Part shown: piece after piece, positions 48,111-57,648 of the stretch | Layout of the letters: the number at the start of each line of letters is the position of its first letter | Position numbering within the stretch: the stretch's first letter is position 1 | DNA from: Longimicrobiales bacterium | GTDB taxonomy: Bacteria; Gemmatimonadota; Gemmatimonadetes; Longimicrobiales; Gaopeijiaceae | Reading direction: 5' to 3' | Assembly: GCA_028284495.1 (NCBI GenBank) | Contig: JANQRP010000014.1 | Location: 186,001-250,000 of the forward strand | DNA length: 64,000 bases | Translations under genes and position numbers: made by a program | Notes under the pieces: model-generated | The model's input: only the letters and a program-made list of their open reading frames with translations | Databases searched by the model: none | Told to the model about the DNA's origin: nothing

Positions 48111-50515
48111 CGGAACACCGCCACCGTCACGCCGGACCCGCCCTCGCCCGGACGCCCGTCTCTGAACGATTCCACGCGCGCGTCGCCCTCCAGCAGTTCG
48201 CGAACCCGTGCCTTCACGGCGCCGGTCCCCTTCCCGTGGATGATACGCACCTCGTGAAGATCCGCGAGCAGCGCCCCGTCGAGTGAGCGTGCGAGCGAGA
48301 GGTCGACCTCGTGGACGCGCTGCCCGCGCAGGTCGATCTCGTACCCGCCCGTGGGGACCTCCCCCGACCACCCCGAGCCGACGCGGCCCGCGCGGCGCTT
48401 CCGCCCACCACCAACCTGCTCGTCGTCCAGGGGCGGAAGGATGGTCAGATCGGCCGCCGGGACCTCCATCCGCAGCCCCGACACGTCCACCGCCACCTTC
48501 CGGTCGCGGATCTCGACGACGTGGCCGGTCGTTCCGGCCTCGCCGATCCGCACGCGCGCCCCCGGCTCGAGTTCGCCGAGCACCTCGTCGGCCGCCTCCC
48601 GCTCGCGGCCCTCGGCGGTCCGTCGCGCTCGCTCGCGCTGCCTCTTCGCCGCCTCCTCGACCTGGCGCCGCGCCTTCCGTGCGGTCTCCTCGTCGAGCGG
48701 CGCGCCCGCCTCCTTCACCTCAGCGATGGCCGCCTCGACCTCTTCCCGTGCGTTCATGAGGAGCTGGTGGGCCTGGTCGCGGGCCCGCGCCTCGGCGGTA
48801 CTCTCGCGGCGCCGGAGCCGCTCGTCCCGCTCCTCCACCTCCCGCCGGAGTCGCGCGGCCTCCGCCTTCTCCGCGTCCAGTCGCTCGACCAGTTCCGCAG
48901 CCTCACGCTCGCGGCGCTCGAGGCGCTCGAGAAGGTCCTCGAGGGAAGCCGCGCCCTCCTCCACGAGCGCCTCGGCCCGGTCCATGACCGCTTCCGACAT
49001 CCCGCGTCGCCGGGCGATCGCGAGCCCGTACGAGCGGCCGGGGCGGCCCTTCACCAGTCGGTAGGTCGGGGACAGCCGCTCCGCATCGAACTCGAGCGAC
49101 GCGTTGACGATGCCGCTGCCCTCGGAATCGAGCGTCTTGAGCGCGCCGAGGTGCGACGTCGCAATCGTACGGGCCCCGCGACCTGTCAGCTCCTCGAGAA
49201 TGGCGCGGGCGAGCGCCGCCCCCTCCGTGGGGTCCGTGCCCGTCCCCATCTCGTCGATCAGGACGAGGGTGTCGGGCCCGGCCTCCTCGATGATTCGCGT
49301 GAGCGTCGCGAGGTGCGCGCTGAAGGTGGAGAGGCTCTCCGCAATCGACTGCTCGTCCCCGATGTCCGCGAACACCCGCCGGACCCTGGGCAGCACGGTC
49401 CCGGGTCCGACCGGGGGTACGACACCCGCCCGCGCGAGGAGCACCATGAGTCCGAAGGCCTTCAGAAAGACGCTTTTCCCGCCGGTGTTCGGCCCGGACA
49501 CCACGAGCGTGCGCTCGTCCGGCTCGAGCTCGAGATCGAACGGGACGACCACGCCCCCCTCCGAGCGGTGCCGGGCGACGAGCAGCAGCGGGTGCCGGCC
49601 GCGGACGATGGCGACCACCTCGTCGTCCTCGGCGAACGTGGGCGGCGTGGCCTCCCACTCGAGCGCGACCCGCGCCCGGGCGTGAAGCGCGTCGAGATCG
49701 ACGAGCGCGTCGAGGCTGCCGCGAAGATCGGGTCCGTGGACGCGCAGGCCGTCCGTCAGTTCCCCGAGCACGCGTCCGATCTCGCGCGCCTCGTCACGCT
49801 CCAGGTCGCGCAGCTCGTTCATGAGCTCGACGGCGACCGGCGGCTCCACGAAGATCGTGGCGCCCGTGCCCGACTCGTCGTGGACGATGCCGCCGACCGA
49901 GGCCCGACCCTCGCGACGCACCGGGATGACGTACCGCCCTTCCCGGACCGACACCGACGCGTCGGCCACCCGGACACGGTCGTCGAGTTCGCCCATGTAC
50001 GATTCGAGGCGCCGCACGATGCGCTGGTGCGCCCCTCGGAGCGCGGACCGGATCCGCTTCAGCTCGCGGGACGCGGTGTCGAGGACCTCGCCCTCCGCAT
50101 CGACGGATCGATCGATCCGCTGCTCCATCTCGGGCAGCTCCACGAGCCGGGCCCCGATGCGGGCGACGGCCGGCTGGACGTCGGGCCGCCGTGCGAGCTC
50201 CGCGAGGGTGGTCCGGCCCGCCTCGAGGAGTCGGGCGACGGCGCGCAGCTCCACGGCCTCGAGCGTCGACCCCTCGACCGCCAGGCGACCGAGTGCCGGC
50301 CCCAGCTCCGGAGCGGCCGGCGGACTCCACGACGGCTTGTCCTCGACGAATCGCATCGTGTCGGCGACGCGATCCAGCTCCCGGGCCGCGGCGTCGAAGT
50401 CGTCGGACGGCGCACGAGAGAGGATCGCGCTTCGAGCCAGCGGCGAGGCGGCGCGCCCCGCCACCCACTCGAGAACACGGTCGAACTCGAGGAGCGAGCG
50501 GGCGGGTCGGGTCAT
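48107..50515 (-). CDS. mutS2: Endonuclease MutS2
   Basis: 802 residues. Helical clamp domains, MutS ATPase with Walker A SGPNTGGKSV, L-V-L-I-D-E-M-G-T-G-T-D-P Walker B, a long coiled coil (about 510-630), a KOW-like segment and the C-terminal Smr domain with I-D-L-R-G and I-I-H-G-K-G-T-G. MutS2 proteins suppress recombination or rescue collided ribosomes rather than repair mismatches. Overlaps dnaG. Confidence 0.96.
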   Translation of the reverse strand: MTRPARSLLEFDRVLEWVAGRAASPLARSAILSRAPSDDFDAAARELDRVADTMRFVEDKPSWSPPAAPELGPALGRLAVEGSTLEAVELRAVARLLEAGRTTLAELARRPDVQPAVARIGARLVELPEMEQRIDRSVDAEGEVLDTASRELKRIRSALRGAHQRIVRRLESYMGELDDRVRVADASVSVREGRYVIPVRREGRASVGGIVHDESGTGATIFVEPPVAVELMNELRDLERDEAREIGRVLGELTDGLRVHGPDLRGSLDALVDLDALHARARVALEWEATPPTFAEDDEVVAIVRGRHPLLLVARHRSEGGVVVPFDLELEPDERTLVVSGPNTGGKSVFLKAFGLMVLLARAGVVPPVGPGTVLPRVRRVFADIGDEQSIAESLSTFSAHLATLTRIIEEAGPDTLVLIDEMGTGTDPTEGAALARAILEELTGRGARTIATSHLGALKTLDSEGSGIVNASLEFDAERLSPTYRLVKGRPGRSYGLAIARRRGMSEAVMDRAEALVEEGAASLEDLLERLERREREAAELVERLDAEKAEAARLRREVEERDERLRRRESTAEARARDQAHQLLMNAREEVEAAIAEVKEAGAPLDEETARKARRQVEEAAKRQRERARRTAEGREREAADEVLGELEPGARVRIGEAGTTGHVVEIRDRKVAVDVSGLRMEVPAADLTILPPLDDEQVGGGRKRRAGRVGSGWSGEVPTGGYEIDLRGQRVHEVDLSLARSLDGALLADLHEVRIIHGKGTGAVKARVRELLEGDARVESFRDGRPGEGGSGVTVAVFR

Positions 50516-50579
50516 GGGGAGGAACCGACCGGCGGACGGGCAGCGGCCCGACCCCGTCCGCGGTCCGCCGCACGCCGGG

Positions 50580-51017
50580 TCACGAGCCGAGCGCCTCCCG
50601 CACCAGCGCCTGCGCGCGCTTCCCGTCGAATCGTCCGCGGATCTTCGGCATCAGCTGACCCATGAGGGGTCCGATCTGATCGGCACCGGCCTCGACGATC
50701 CCGCGGATGATCGCCCGGACCTCGTCGTCGTCGAGCTGGGCGGGAAGGTACGCTTCGAGGATCTCGACCTCGCGCTCCTCCTTCTCGGCCAGCTCCTCGC
50801 GCCCTCCATCCCGCATCTGGGACGCCGAGTCGCGCCGTTGCTTCACCGCCTTCGTCACGACCTGCTGGACGCCGTCGTCGTCGAGCTCTCCCCCGATCTC
50901 GATCTCGCGATTCCGGACTTCGGAGAGGGTCATGGAGAGGCACTCCGTGCGGGTCTTGTCGCGGGCCTTGCGGGCCTCGGCGAGGTCGGACTGGATCTGC
51001 TGCTTGAGCTGGCTCAT
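50580..51017 (-). CDS. yqeY: YqeY/GatB-like domain protein
   Basis: 145 residues. L-x-E-V-R-N-R-E-I-E and the C-terminal QIGPLMGQLMPKIRGRFDGKRA helix match the family, which resembles the tRNA-binding tail of GatB. Role in tRNA or translation is presumed, not proven. A 64-base gap separates it from mutS2 and 83 bases from the HIT gene, all co-directional. Confidence 0.93.
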   Translation of the reverse strand: MSQLKQQIQSDLAEARKARDKTRTECLSMTLSEVRNREIEIGGELDDDGVQQVVTKAVKQRRDSASQMRDGGREELAEKEEREVEILEAYLPAQLDDDEVRAIIRGIVEAGADQIGPLMGQLMPKIRGRFDGKRAQALVREALGS

Positions 51018-51100
51018 GAGTGAGGTGCGTCGGTACGTGTGGATCGTACGGGGCGAGGCGGGCGGGTCGGGAAGGTGCGGGTGGCGGTCGAGGTCCCGAC

Positions 51101-51448
51101 TCAGCCCGGGGGCCACCCGAGAGCGCGCCCTCCCAGCACGTGATAGTGCAGGTGACCGACGCTCTGGCCGCCGTCGCGCCCGACGTTGGTGACGAGGCGC
51201 CACCCCCGGTCCTGGATGCCCTCGCGGCGGGCGACTTCCGCCGCCGCGAGCTGGATACTCCCGAGCAGTGCGCGGTGGTCCGGCGTGGCGGCCGACAGCG
51301 AGTCGATGTGCGCCCGTGGGATGACCAGGACGTGGGTCGGCGCCTTCGGGTCGATGTCCCGGAACGCGAGCAGCTCGTCCGTCTCGAGGACCGGGTCGGA
51401 GGGAATCTCGCCGCGCACGATTCGGCAGAACAGGCAGTCGTCGGACAT
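51101..51448 (-). CDS. HIT-family nucleotide-binding protein (HinT type)
   Basis: 115 residues. C-L-F-C-R-I-V-R-G-E-I-P start with a possible zinc pair, H-V-L-V-I-P-R-A-H-I and the catalytic histidine triad HLHYH at 99-103. Family members hydrolyse adenosine phosphoramidates. ATG start at 51448; first gene of the yqeY-mutS2 run, opposite to the small plus-strand gene at 51658. Confidence 0.94.
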   Translation of the reverse strand: MSDDCLFCRIVRGEIPSDPVLETDELLAFRDIDPKAPTHVLVIPRAHIDSLSAATPDHRALLGSIQLAAAEVARREGIQDRGWRLVTNVGRDGGQSVGHLHYHVLGGRALGWPPG

Positions 51449-51657
51449 CCGGCTCGGGGGCGGTCGGGGTGTAGTCGGGGTGTGGTCGAGGGTGGAGAGA
51501 GGCAGAACGAGAATCAAGACCGCGAGGCGAGGGCGTGCGTCGCCATGCGGGATCACGGCCGGCGCGCGAGGCCCGACCCGCCATCCGGTCGCCCCGCGCG
51601 GGTGTGCATCGTCCGCGAGACCACCCGCGTCCCCTCTCACCCCGACCCGCGACCGCC

Positions 51658-52071
51658 ATGCCAGGACCTCGCACGCTCCGCGACGCATTCGACGCCGAAC
51701 CGATGCCCGCGGTCCGGGTGTCCGACCTGAACGACCGGCTCCGGCAGCTGGGAGCCGCCTCCACGCCGGACGCGCTGGTGCGCGACGTCATGGCGGGTAC
51801 GGGCGGCCTTCGGAGGATCGGATCCGCCGGCGCGATCCTTCGCGAGGTCGTGCGCTACTGCCCCGAGTCGGCGCGACCGATCGGCGCCGACGAGGTCGTG
51901 GTGGACGGCTCATCGCGCGGGATCCGGCCCACGCCGGCCGACGCCGTGCGCGTGCTCGCGCGTCGGCTGGGTGACGGGAACGGACGGGACCGGGCCCGGT
52001 GGACCCGTCTGCTCCACGGTCTGCCTGTGCCGGGGAGGACGGTTGCGGGGGCCAGGGAGCGCGGACGGTAG
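51658..52071 (+). CDS. Unrecognised small protein
   Basis: About 137 residues from ATG 51658. No family recognised. Codon third positions are strongly G/C, as in neighbouring genes, and the middle (DALVRDVMAGTGGLRRIGSAG) looks like a helical protein. The C-terminal 30 residues are Arg-rich. It is one of only three plus-strand genes, between divergent HIT and convergent prmA. An in-frame extension to 51535 looks non-coding. Could be a chance frame. Confidence 0.5.
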   Translation: MPGPRTLRDAFDAEPMPAVRVSDLNDRLRQLGAASTPDALVRDVMAGTGGLRRIGSAGAILREVVRYCPESARPIGADEVVVDGSSRGIRPTPADAVRVLARRLGDGNGRDRARWTRLLHGLPVPGRTVAGARERGR

Positions 52072-52105
52072 GGCGCTGCGGCGAGGGTGGGCGGCGAAAA
52101 CCGCT

Positions 52106-52999
52106 TCAGGCGCTTCGGCGAAAGAGTCCGGCGCGCCATTCGCCGTCCGCGTCGCGCTCGGCGCACGCGAGCCCGAGGGCTTCGGCCGCCGCCACGAACC
52201 CGGCCCATTCGTGGTCGAGGATACCCGACAGGATCAGCCACCCGCCCTCGCCGACCGCGGCCGCGAGACCCGGAACGAGCGGCCGGAGGTGGTGACCCTC
52301 GATGTTGCAGAGGACGCCGTCGAACCGGCCGAGGTCCCGGATGCCCGCGGCGTCGAGTCGCGCGTGGACGACGTCCACCTGGTCGGCGACCCCGTTGTCG
52401 CGGGCGTTCGCGGTCGCGGTGTCGATCGCGAGCTCGTCGGCCTCGACCGCAAGACAGTGGGCCGCGCCGAGGAGGGCGCCAGTGATCGAGAGCACGGCCG
52501 ACCCGGCGCCCACGTCCAGCAGGCGGTCGCCGGGGCGGACCGCCCCGTCCATAAGTCGCAGGCAGCACCGGGTCGTGCCGTGCTCCGCGTTGCCGAACGC
52601 CATTCCGGGGTCGAGTACGATGACGAACTCCCCCGGGCGGCGGCCGGGATCGATCCACGACGGGGTGACCACGATCCGGTCGGTGACCCTTCGGGCATCC
52701 AGACCCGACTTCCAGAGCGCGTCCCAGTCGGCGTCGTCGTGCCAGCCGTACTCGACGGTGAGTCCATCGAGCCCCGAGCGCACCTCGAGGTCGGCCGCGA
52801 GGGCGGACGGGTCGTCCGGGAGCGGGGCCTCCTCGACCATCCACGTGGTCCACGCACCACCGTCGAGGTGCACGCCCGAGCCACCGAGCGAGACGAGGGC
52901 ATCTCCGATCAGGGCGTCCGCAACGGACGCTTCGTCCTCGGCCAACGGGTCCCGCGTCCGGACGCGGACGACCCGCCATCGCCGCGGACGATCAGCCAG
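52106..52999 (-). CDS. prmA: Ribosomal protein L11 methyltransferase
   Basis: About 297 residues from a CTG at 52999. SAM site [13 protein letters not shown], the [10 protein letters not shown] region and C-N-I-E-G-H (where N-P-P-Y is more usual) mark PrmA. It trimethylates L11. The first ATG/GTG/TTG in frame is TTG at 52945, but the conserved first beta strand (W-R-V-V-R-V) lies upstream of it, and a strong AAGGAGG stands six bases before the CTG. The 5' end overlaps the dnaJ stop by eight bases. Confidence 0.88.
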   Translation of the reverse strand: MADRPRRWRVVRVRTRDPLAEDEASVADALIGDALVSLGGSGVHLDGGAWTTWMVEEAPLPDDPSALAADLEVRSGLDGLTVEYGWHDDADWDALWKSGLDARRVTDRIVVTPSWIDPGRRPGEFVIVLDPGMAFGNAEHGTTRCCLRLMDGAVRPGDRLLDVGAGSAVLSITGALLGAAHCLAVEADELAIDTATANARDNGVADQVDVVHARLDAAGIRDLGRFDGVLCNIEGHHLRPLVPGLAAAVGEGGWLILSGILDHEWAGFVAAAEALGLACAERDADGEWRAGLFRRSA

Positions 53000-54146
53000 A
53001 GAAGGCCTCCTTCACCCGGGACCAGAACCCCTTCCCCTGCGCGTCGATCGCCTGGGGCGCGGGCTCTTCGACGTCCCGCAACCGCTCGAGCGCCTCGCGA
53101 ACGTCCGAGGAGAGCGTCCGCGGCGTGTACACGATCGCTCGCACCAGCAGGTCGCCCCGTCCGCGGCCGTTCAGCTCGGGAAGGCCCTTCTCGCGGAGCC
53201 GCAGCAGCGTGCCGGACTGGAGCCCCGCCGGGATCTTCACGCGGGCCGTACCCTTCACGGTGGGTACCTCGACCTCGTCGCCGAGGGCGGCCTGCGCGAA
53301 CGTGATCGGGCGCTCGTGCACCAGGTTGGCTCCGTCGCGGACGAAGCGCGGGTCGGGCTCGACCTCGAGCAGCACGACGAGGTCGCCCCGCGGTCCACCA
53401 CGGGGCCCGGCGTTCCCCTGCCCACGCAGCGTAATGTAGTTGTCGCCCGAGACGCCCGCGGGCACCTCGACCTCGACGTCGCGCTGCGTGCGGTACCGGC
53501 CCTCTCCGCGGCACCGGGTGCACGGCGATTCGATGAGGCGACCCTCGCCCTGGCAGCGACGACAAGGCTGCACCGAGACCATCTGACCCATGATGCTCTG
53601 GTGCACCACACGCTCCTCGCCCATGCCGCCGCACTGGGGACAGGTGGTCGCCGACGTGCCGGGCTCGGCGCCCGATCCGTCACAACGGTCGCAGCCGTCG
53701 AGAACGGACACCTTCACGTTCCGGGTCGCGCCGTCCATCACCTCCGCCAGGGTCAGCGAGAGTCGGACCCGGAGGCTTTCGCCCTGGCGTTGACGGTCGC
53801 CGCGGCGGCCGCGCTGACCGAAGAGGTCGCCGAACCCTCCGAAGCCTCCGAAGTCACGCATGAAGACCTCGATCGCGTCGGAGAAGTCGAAGCCTGCTGC
53901 GCCGAAGCCGCCCGGACCGCCTCGCCCCTTCAGCCCGTCGGCACCGTAGCGATCGTAGACTGCCCGCTTCTCCGAGTCCTTCAGGACCTCGTACGCCTCG
54001 GTTACCTCCTTGAACCGCTCCTCGGCGTCCTTCGAGCCGTCGTTGCGGTCCGGATGGTACTTCAGCGCGAGCTTCCGGTAGGCCTTCTTGATCTCGTCGG
54101 CGCCGGCGTCACGGCCGACTCCGAGGAGGTCGTAGTAATCCGCCAT
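52992..54146 (-). CDS. dnaJ: Chaperone protein DnaJ
   Basis: 384 residues. J domain with HPD at 31-33, Gly/Phe-rich region (about 76-112), four CxxCxGxG zinc motifs ([32 protein letters not shown]) and C-terminal substrate domains: a type I Hsp40. It stimulates DnaK. hrcA is 18 bases upstream; grpE and dnaK, often between hrcA and dnaJ, are absent here. Confidence 0.97.
   Translation of the reverse strand: MADYYDLLGVGRDAGADEIKKAYRKLALKYHPDRNDGSKDAEERFKEVTEAYEVLKDSEKRAVYDRYGADGLKGRGGPGGFGAAGFDFSDAIEVFMRDFGGFGGFGDLFGQRGRRGDRQRQGESLRVRLSLTLAEVMDGATRNVKVSVLDGCDRCDGSGAEPGTSATTCPQCGGMGEERVVHQSIMGQMVSVQPCRRCQGEGRLIESPCTRCRGEGRYRTQRDVEVEVPAGVSGDNYITLRGQGNAGPRGGPRGDLVVLLEVEPDPRFVRDGANLVHERPITFAQAALGDEVEVPTVKGTARVKIPAGLQSGTLLRLREKGLPELNGRGRGDLLVRAIVYTPRTLSSDVREALERLRDVEEPAPQAIDAQGKGFWSRVKEAFSG
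53006..53012 (-). promoter_or_regulatory. Ribosome binding site that points to a CTG start for prmA
   Basis: AAGGAGG on the minus strand, inside the last codons of dnaJ, is a near-perfect anti-16S match. Six bases further is CTG at 52999, in frame with prmA. No ATG, GTG or TTG in that frame is within its reach; the next is TTG 61 bases past the site. Confidence 0.6.
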
Positions 54147-54164
54147 GGATGTCCAGCAGGGTGT

Positions 54165-55235
54165 TCAGGGCGTCAGGATGTTCGACACCAGTCGGGAGGT
54201 GGTGCCCACGATGGAGATGACCTTCTCGTACGGCATCCGGGTCGGACCGATGACCCCGATCACTCCCTTGAGGTCCCCGACCGCGTACTCGGCCGTGACG
54301 AGCGTGAAGTCTGATAGTGCCCGGGCGGTGTTCTCGGTTCCGATCGTGATGGAGAGTCCGCCCTCGTGGTCGCGCCCGATCAGCGCTCCCGCGAGCAGGT
54401 CGCGCTTCTCCGTCAGCTCGATCAGCCCCTTCAGGCGTTCCTCCGACGTGAACTCCGGCTGGAGCGCGAGCACGCTGGCGCGCCCGATATGCACGTTCGA
54501 TTCGTCGGCCTCCGTGGGCCGGAAGAGGTCGCTCCCGGACTGCAGGAAGATGTTGAGGAACTCCCGCGCGTCCGAGGGCACGTCCGAGTCGCGGAGGCGC
54601 TCGGGAAGCGAACCCCGGATCTCGGCGAGGGTGTGGCCGGCGAGGCGCTCGTTCATCACCCGCGCCAGTTCGGCCAGCAGCTTCGCCGGCACGCCGCCCG
54701 GCAGGTCGACGTAGATGGTGCGTACCACCCCCGACTCGATCGTGGCGATCATCAGGATCTTGTCGGACGAAACCGACACGAAGTCGATCTTCTCGAGTCG
54801 CGCGTCGTCGAGTCGCGGCGCGATGGCCAGCCCGAGCTCCAGCGAGAGTACCGAGAGCGCCCGGGTGGCGCGTCGGATGAGCTGCTCGACCGCCGAGAAC
54901 GCGGACGCCTCGAGCTCCCGGACGAGCGTCTCCTCTTCCGCTCGCGAAAGGTCCGCGGGTTGCATGAGGCGGTCGACGAAGTAGCGGTACGCACGGTCCG
55001 TCGGCACGCGGCCCGCGGACGCATGGGGATGGTCGAGATACCCCTTCGCCTCGAGGTCGCTCATGGTGTTCCGCACGGTGGCCGGCGACACGCCGAGTCC
55101 GTAGTCACGCGCGATCGTCCGGCTTCCCGCGGGCTCGGCCTTCTCGACGTACGCGCGCACGACGGCCTCGAGCACCTGGAGCTCACGCTCGGACAGGCTT
55201 TCGTTGGAGGCGTGGGAGTCGTTGTCGGAAGGCAT
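54165..55235 (-). CDS. hrcA: Heat-inducible transcription repressor HrcA
   Basis: About 356 residues. Winged-helix N-terminus with S-R-T-I-A-R-D-Y-G-L-G-V-S-P-A-T-V-R-N-T-M-S-D-L, then S-A-G-R-V-P-T-D-x-A-Y-R-Y-F-V-D and the GAF-like C-terminal region. It represses chaperone genes through CIRCE elements. ATG 55235. No CIRCE (TTAGCACTC-N9-GAGTGCTAA) was found in the 32-base gap before it or close by, so its targets are probably elsewhere (for example groESL or dnaK loci). Confidence 0.95.
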   Translation of the reverse strand: MPSDNDSHASNESLSERELQVLEAVVRAYVEKAEPAGSRTIARDYGLGVSPATVRNTMSDLEAKGYLDHPHASAGRVPTDRAYRYFVDRLMQPADLSRAEEETLVRELEASAFSAVEQLIRRATRALSVLSLELGLAIAPRLDDARLEKIDFVSVSSDKILMIATIESGVVRTIYVDLPGGVPAKLLAELARVMNERLAGHTLAEIRGSLPERLRDSDVPSDAREFLNIFLQSGSDLFRPTEADESNVHIGRASVLALQPEFTSEERLKGLIELTEKRDLLAGALIGRDHEGGLSITIGTENTARALSDFTLVTAEYAVGDLKGVIGVIGPTRMPYEKVISIVGTTSRLVSNILTP

Positions 55236-55267
55236 GTTGCGAAGATCGAGAAATGCGGATTCGAGCG

Positions 55268-56491
55268 TCAACCCGCCGCGGCGTCGAACTCGAGGGCCAG
55301 CGAGTCGAGAAGGAGCCAGCCCTCGGCGGTCAGGCGGACATGGCCGTCGTCGATCGTGGCGAGTCCCCGCCGTGCCCAGCCGGCGGCGGTGTCGCGGGCC
55401 GGCTCGGCCCAGGCGTCCAGCGGGAGCCCCCGGTCGGCCCGAAGGCCCGTCCAGATCGCCTCGAGGCGGTCGCCGCCCCGGTCGAGTCGTTCGGTCTCGT
55501 CGGTGGGGTCCTCCCCACGGGCGAGCCTGGCCCGGTAGTCCGTCCAGCCGTGGACGTTCCACCATCGAATCGGCGAGACGAAGGAGTGCGCGCCGTTGCC
55601 GAGCCCCAGGTACGCCGACCGATCCCAGTAGGCGACGTTGTGGCGCGACTCCGACCCGGGGCGCGCGAAGTTGGACACCTCGTAGTGCCGATACCCGGCC
55701 TCGCTCAGCCGTGTGTGGGCCTCGAGGAAGTCCTCGCGGTAGCGCTCGTCGTCGGCCATTCGAACGCGGCCTGCGGCAACACCCCGCCCCAGTCCGGTCC
55801 CCGGCTCGGCGGTGAGCCCGTAGAGCGACACATGCGGCACGTCCAGCTCGATGGCTCGGTCGAGGTCTTCCGACCACGACCGCGGAACGGTGCCCGGCAG
55901 AGCGAAGATGAGGTCGACGCTGATCTCCTCGAACCCCGCCAGACGAGCCGTCTCGACCGCGCGCACCGCGCCGTCGGCCCCATGCAGCCGTCCCATCCAG
56001 CGCAGCGGCCCGGCCTGAAACGACTGGACCCCCAGGCTGAGGCGGTTCACGCCGGCGAGCCGCCAGCCCCGGGCCACCTCGGGCGTCAGGCTCTCGGGGT
56101 TGGCCTCCGCCGTCCATTCGATCCCGCTCCCGGAGAGTCGTCGTGGCCCGAGCACGTCCGCCAGGCACCGCATCGCCTCCGGGCCGAGGAGGGACGGCGT
56201 GCCGCCCCCCACGTACAGCGTCCGGAGTCGGTCGGCCAGCACGACGCCGCGGTCCTGCCGCAGGGCCAGCTCGGTCGAGATCGCCGACGCCCACTCCGTC
56301 GGGTCGCCGCCGCGTCGCACCTCCACCGCGAAGTCGCAGTAGAAGCAGCGCCGCGCGCAGAAGGGGGCGTGCACGTAGACCGACGCGATCGGGGTCGGCG
56401 GGACATCGACCGTCTGCGCGACGGCGCGACCTGCCGGCGCGCGGTCCGGCGCGTGGTCCGGCGCGTGGAGCGGACCAAGGGCTCCGTTCAC
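55268..56491 (-). CDS. hemW: Radical SAM HemW-type heme chaperone / coproporphyrinogen III oxidase-like protein
   Basis: About 407 residues. Radical SAM cysteines C45, C49 and C52 in CARRCFYCDF, YVGGGTPSLL, E-A-N-P-E-S-L-T and the HemN C-terminal domain. The CxxxCxxC with F-Y-C-D-F and overall length are HemW-like; true HemN carries a longer N-terminus and an extra cysteine. GTG start at 56491 overlaps the dprA stop (GTGA). Confidence 0.93.
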   Translation of the reverse strand: MNGALGPLHAPDHAPDRAPAGRAVAQTVDVPPTPIASVYVHAPFCARRCFYCDFAVEVRRGGDPTEWASAISTELALRQDRGVVLADRLRTLYVGGGTPSLLGPEAMRCLADVLGPRRLSGSGIEWTAEANPESLTPEVARGWRLAGVNRLSLGVQSFQAGPLRWMGRLHGADGAVRAVETARLAGFEEISVDLIFALPGTVPRSWSEDLDRAIELDVPHVSLYGLTAEPGTGLGRGVAAGRVRMADDERYREDFLEAHTRLSEAGYRHYEVSNFARPGSESRHNVAYWDRSAYLGLGNGAHSFVSPIRWWNVHGWTDYRARLARGEDPTDETERLDRGGDRLEAIWTGLRADRGLPLDAWAEPARDTAAGWARRGLATIDDGHVRLTAEGWLLLDSLALEFDAAAG

Positions 56492-57648
56492 GCGGCCCTC
56501 CGGACCCACGACGCACCCGGACCCCGCGCGATCCATCCGCCCACTTCGAGTTCCGCGAGCGCGGCCAGGACGGGGCCCGACCCCGGGAAGGCGTCCCGGA
56601 GCGGTGCCCCGCCCTCCGAGCCCGCCGCCCTCCCCTGCCCGGACCACCGACCCGACCAGCGAGCCACGAGCCCGTCCAGGTCGGCCGGGCCTTCCGCGAG
56701 AAGGGTCCAGACCGCCGCCGCGACGCTCGACACGGCCACGGGTGCCCCACCTCCGGCCACGCGGCCGTCCGGCGCGTACGCCGACACCACCTCGGCGACG
56801 GAGCACACCGGGCGGGCGCCGTCCCTCAGCAGGGCGTGGACCCCGACCGCGGTCGGGGTGTCGATCCGACCGGGCACGCCCCACACGTCGGCCCCCGCCT
56901 CGAGGCCCAGCCGCGCGGTGATGAGGGCGCCGCTCCGCTCCGCCGCCTCGACCACGATCACGCCGTCGACCATCCCCGCGATCAGCCGATTGCGTTCCGG
57001 GAAGTGGTGGCGCCGCGGTCCGACACCGGGCGCGTACTCCGACCACACGGCACCGTCGCGGAGCAGGTCGACCATCAGTCGCCCATGGCTCGCGGGGTAG
57101 GCCCGGTCGAGCCCCCGACCGAGCACCGCGACGCTCCGGCCCCCGGCCTCGAGAGCGCCCCGGTGCGCCGAACCGTCGATGCCGAGGGCCAGGCCCGATA
57201 CGACCGCGACACCCGCCTCGCCGAGCGCCCGGCCGAGGTCGCGAGCGACCCGTCGCCCGTACTCCGTCGCGCGCCGACTCCCGACGACCGCGACCGCGGG
57301 CGCGTCCGGGGGCAGCGGATTCCCGCGGAGGAAGAGGATCGCCGGCGGGTCAGCGAGCGCCCGGAAACGGGCCGGATAGTCCGGGTCGCCCCGGGAGATC
57401 ACCCGGATGCCGTGGCGTCCGCACTCGGTCAGGATCCGATCGAGCGCCGCAGTGGCCTCGGCCCGGTCCAGCTCCGGCTGCCCGACCTCCCGCACCGCGC
57501 GGGTGAGCGCTCCCACCGCGCCTCCCTCGGACCGGATCCATCGGGCCGCCCGGGCCCTGCCGAGCCCCGGAATCGACGCGAGCCGGAGCGTCGTGACGAG
57601 GCGGCGGCGCCGCGCGGGATCGCCGTCGGGGTTCAGGGCGTCCACCAC
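56488..57648 (-). CDS. dprA: DNA processing protein DprA
   Basis: About 386 residues. An HhH-like N-terminal segment (SIPGLGRARAARWI), Rossmann domain with V-A-V-V-G-S-R-R-A-T-x-Y-G, S-G-L-A-L-G-I-D-G-x-A-H, F-P-E-R-N-R-L-I-A-G and S-G-A-L-I-T-A, then a winged-helix C-terminus. DprA loads RecA on incoming ssDNA in transformation. Start chosen at GTG 57648, overlapping obg by 16 bases; GTG 57645 is equally possible. Confidence 0.95.
   Translation of the reverse strand: MVDALNPDGDPARRRRLVTTLRLASIPGLGRARAARWIRSEGGAVGALTRAVREVGQPELDRAEATAALDRILTECGRHGIRVISRGDPDYPARFRALADPPAILFLRGNPLPPDAPAVAVVGSRRATEYGRRVARDLGRALGEAGVAVVSGLALGIDGSAHRGALEAGGRSVAVLGRGLDRAYPASHGRLMVDLLRDGAVWSEYAPGVGPRRHHFPERNRLIAGMVDGVIVVEAAERSGALITARLGLEAGADVWGVPGRIDTPTAVGVHALLRDGARPVCSVAEVVSAYAPDGRVAGGGAPVAVSSVAAAVWTLLAEGPADLDGLVARWSGRWSGQGRAAGSEGGAPLRDAFPGSGPVLAALAELEVGGWIARGPGASWVRRAA

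Noticed and set aside
55236..56750. N-terminal extension of hrcA to 861 codons
   Set aside because: The extra sequence is the off-frame reading of hemW; HrcA homology begins right after the ATG at 55235.
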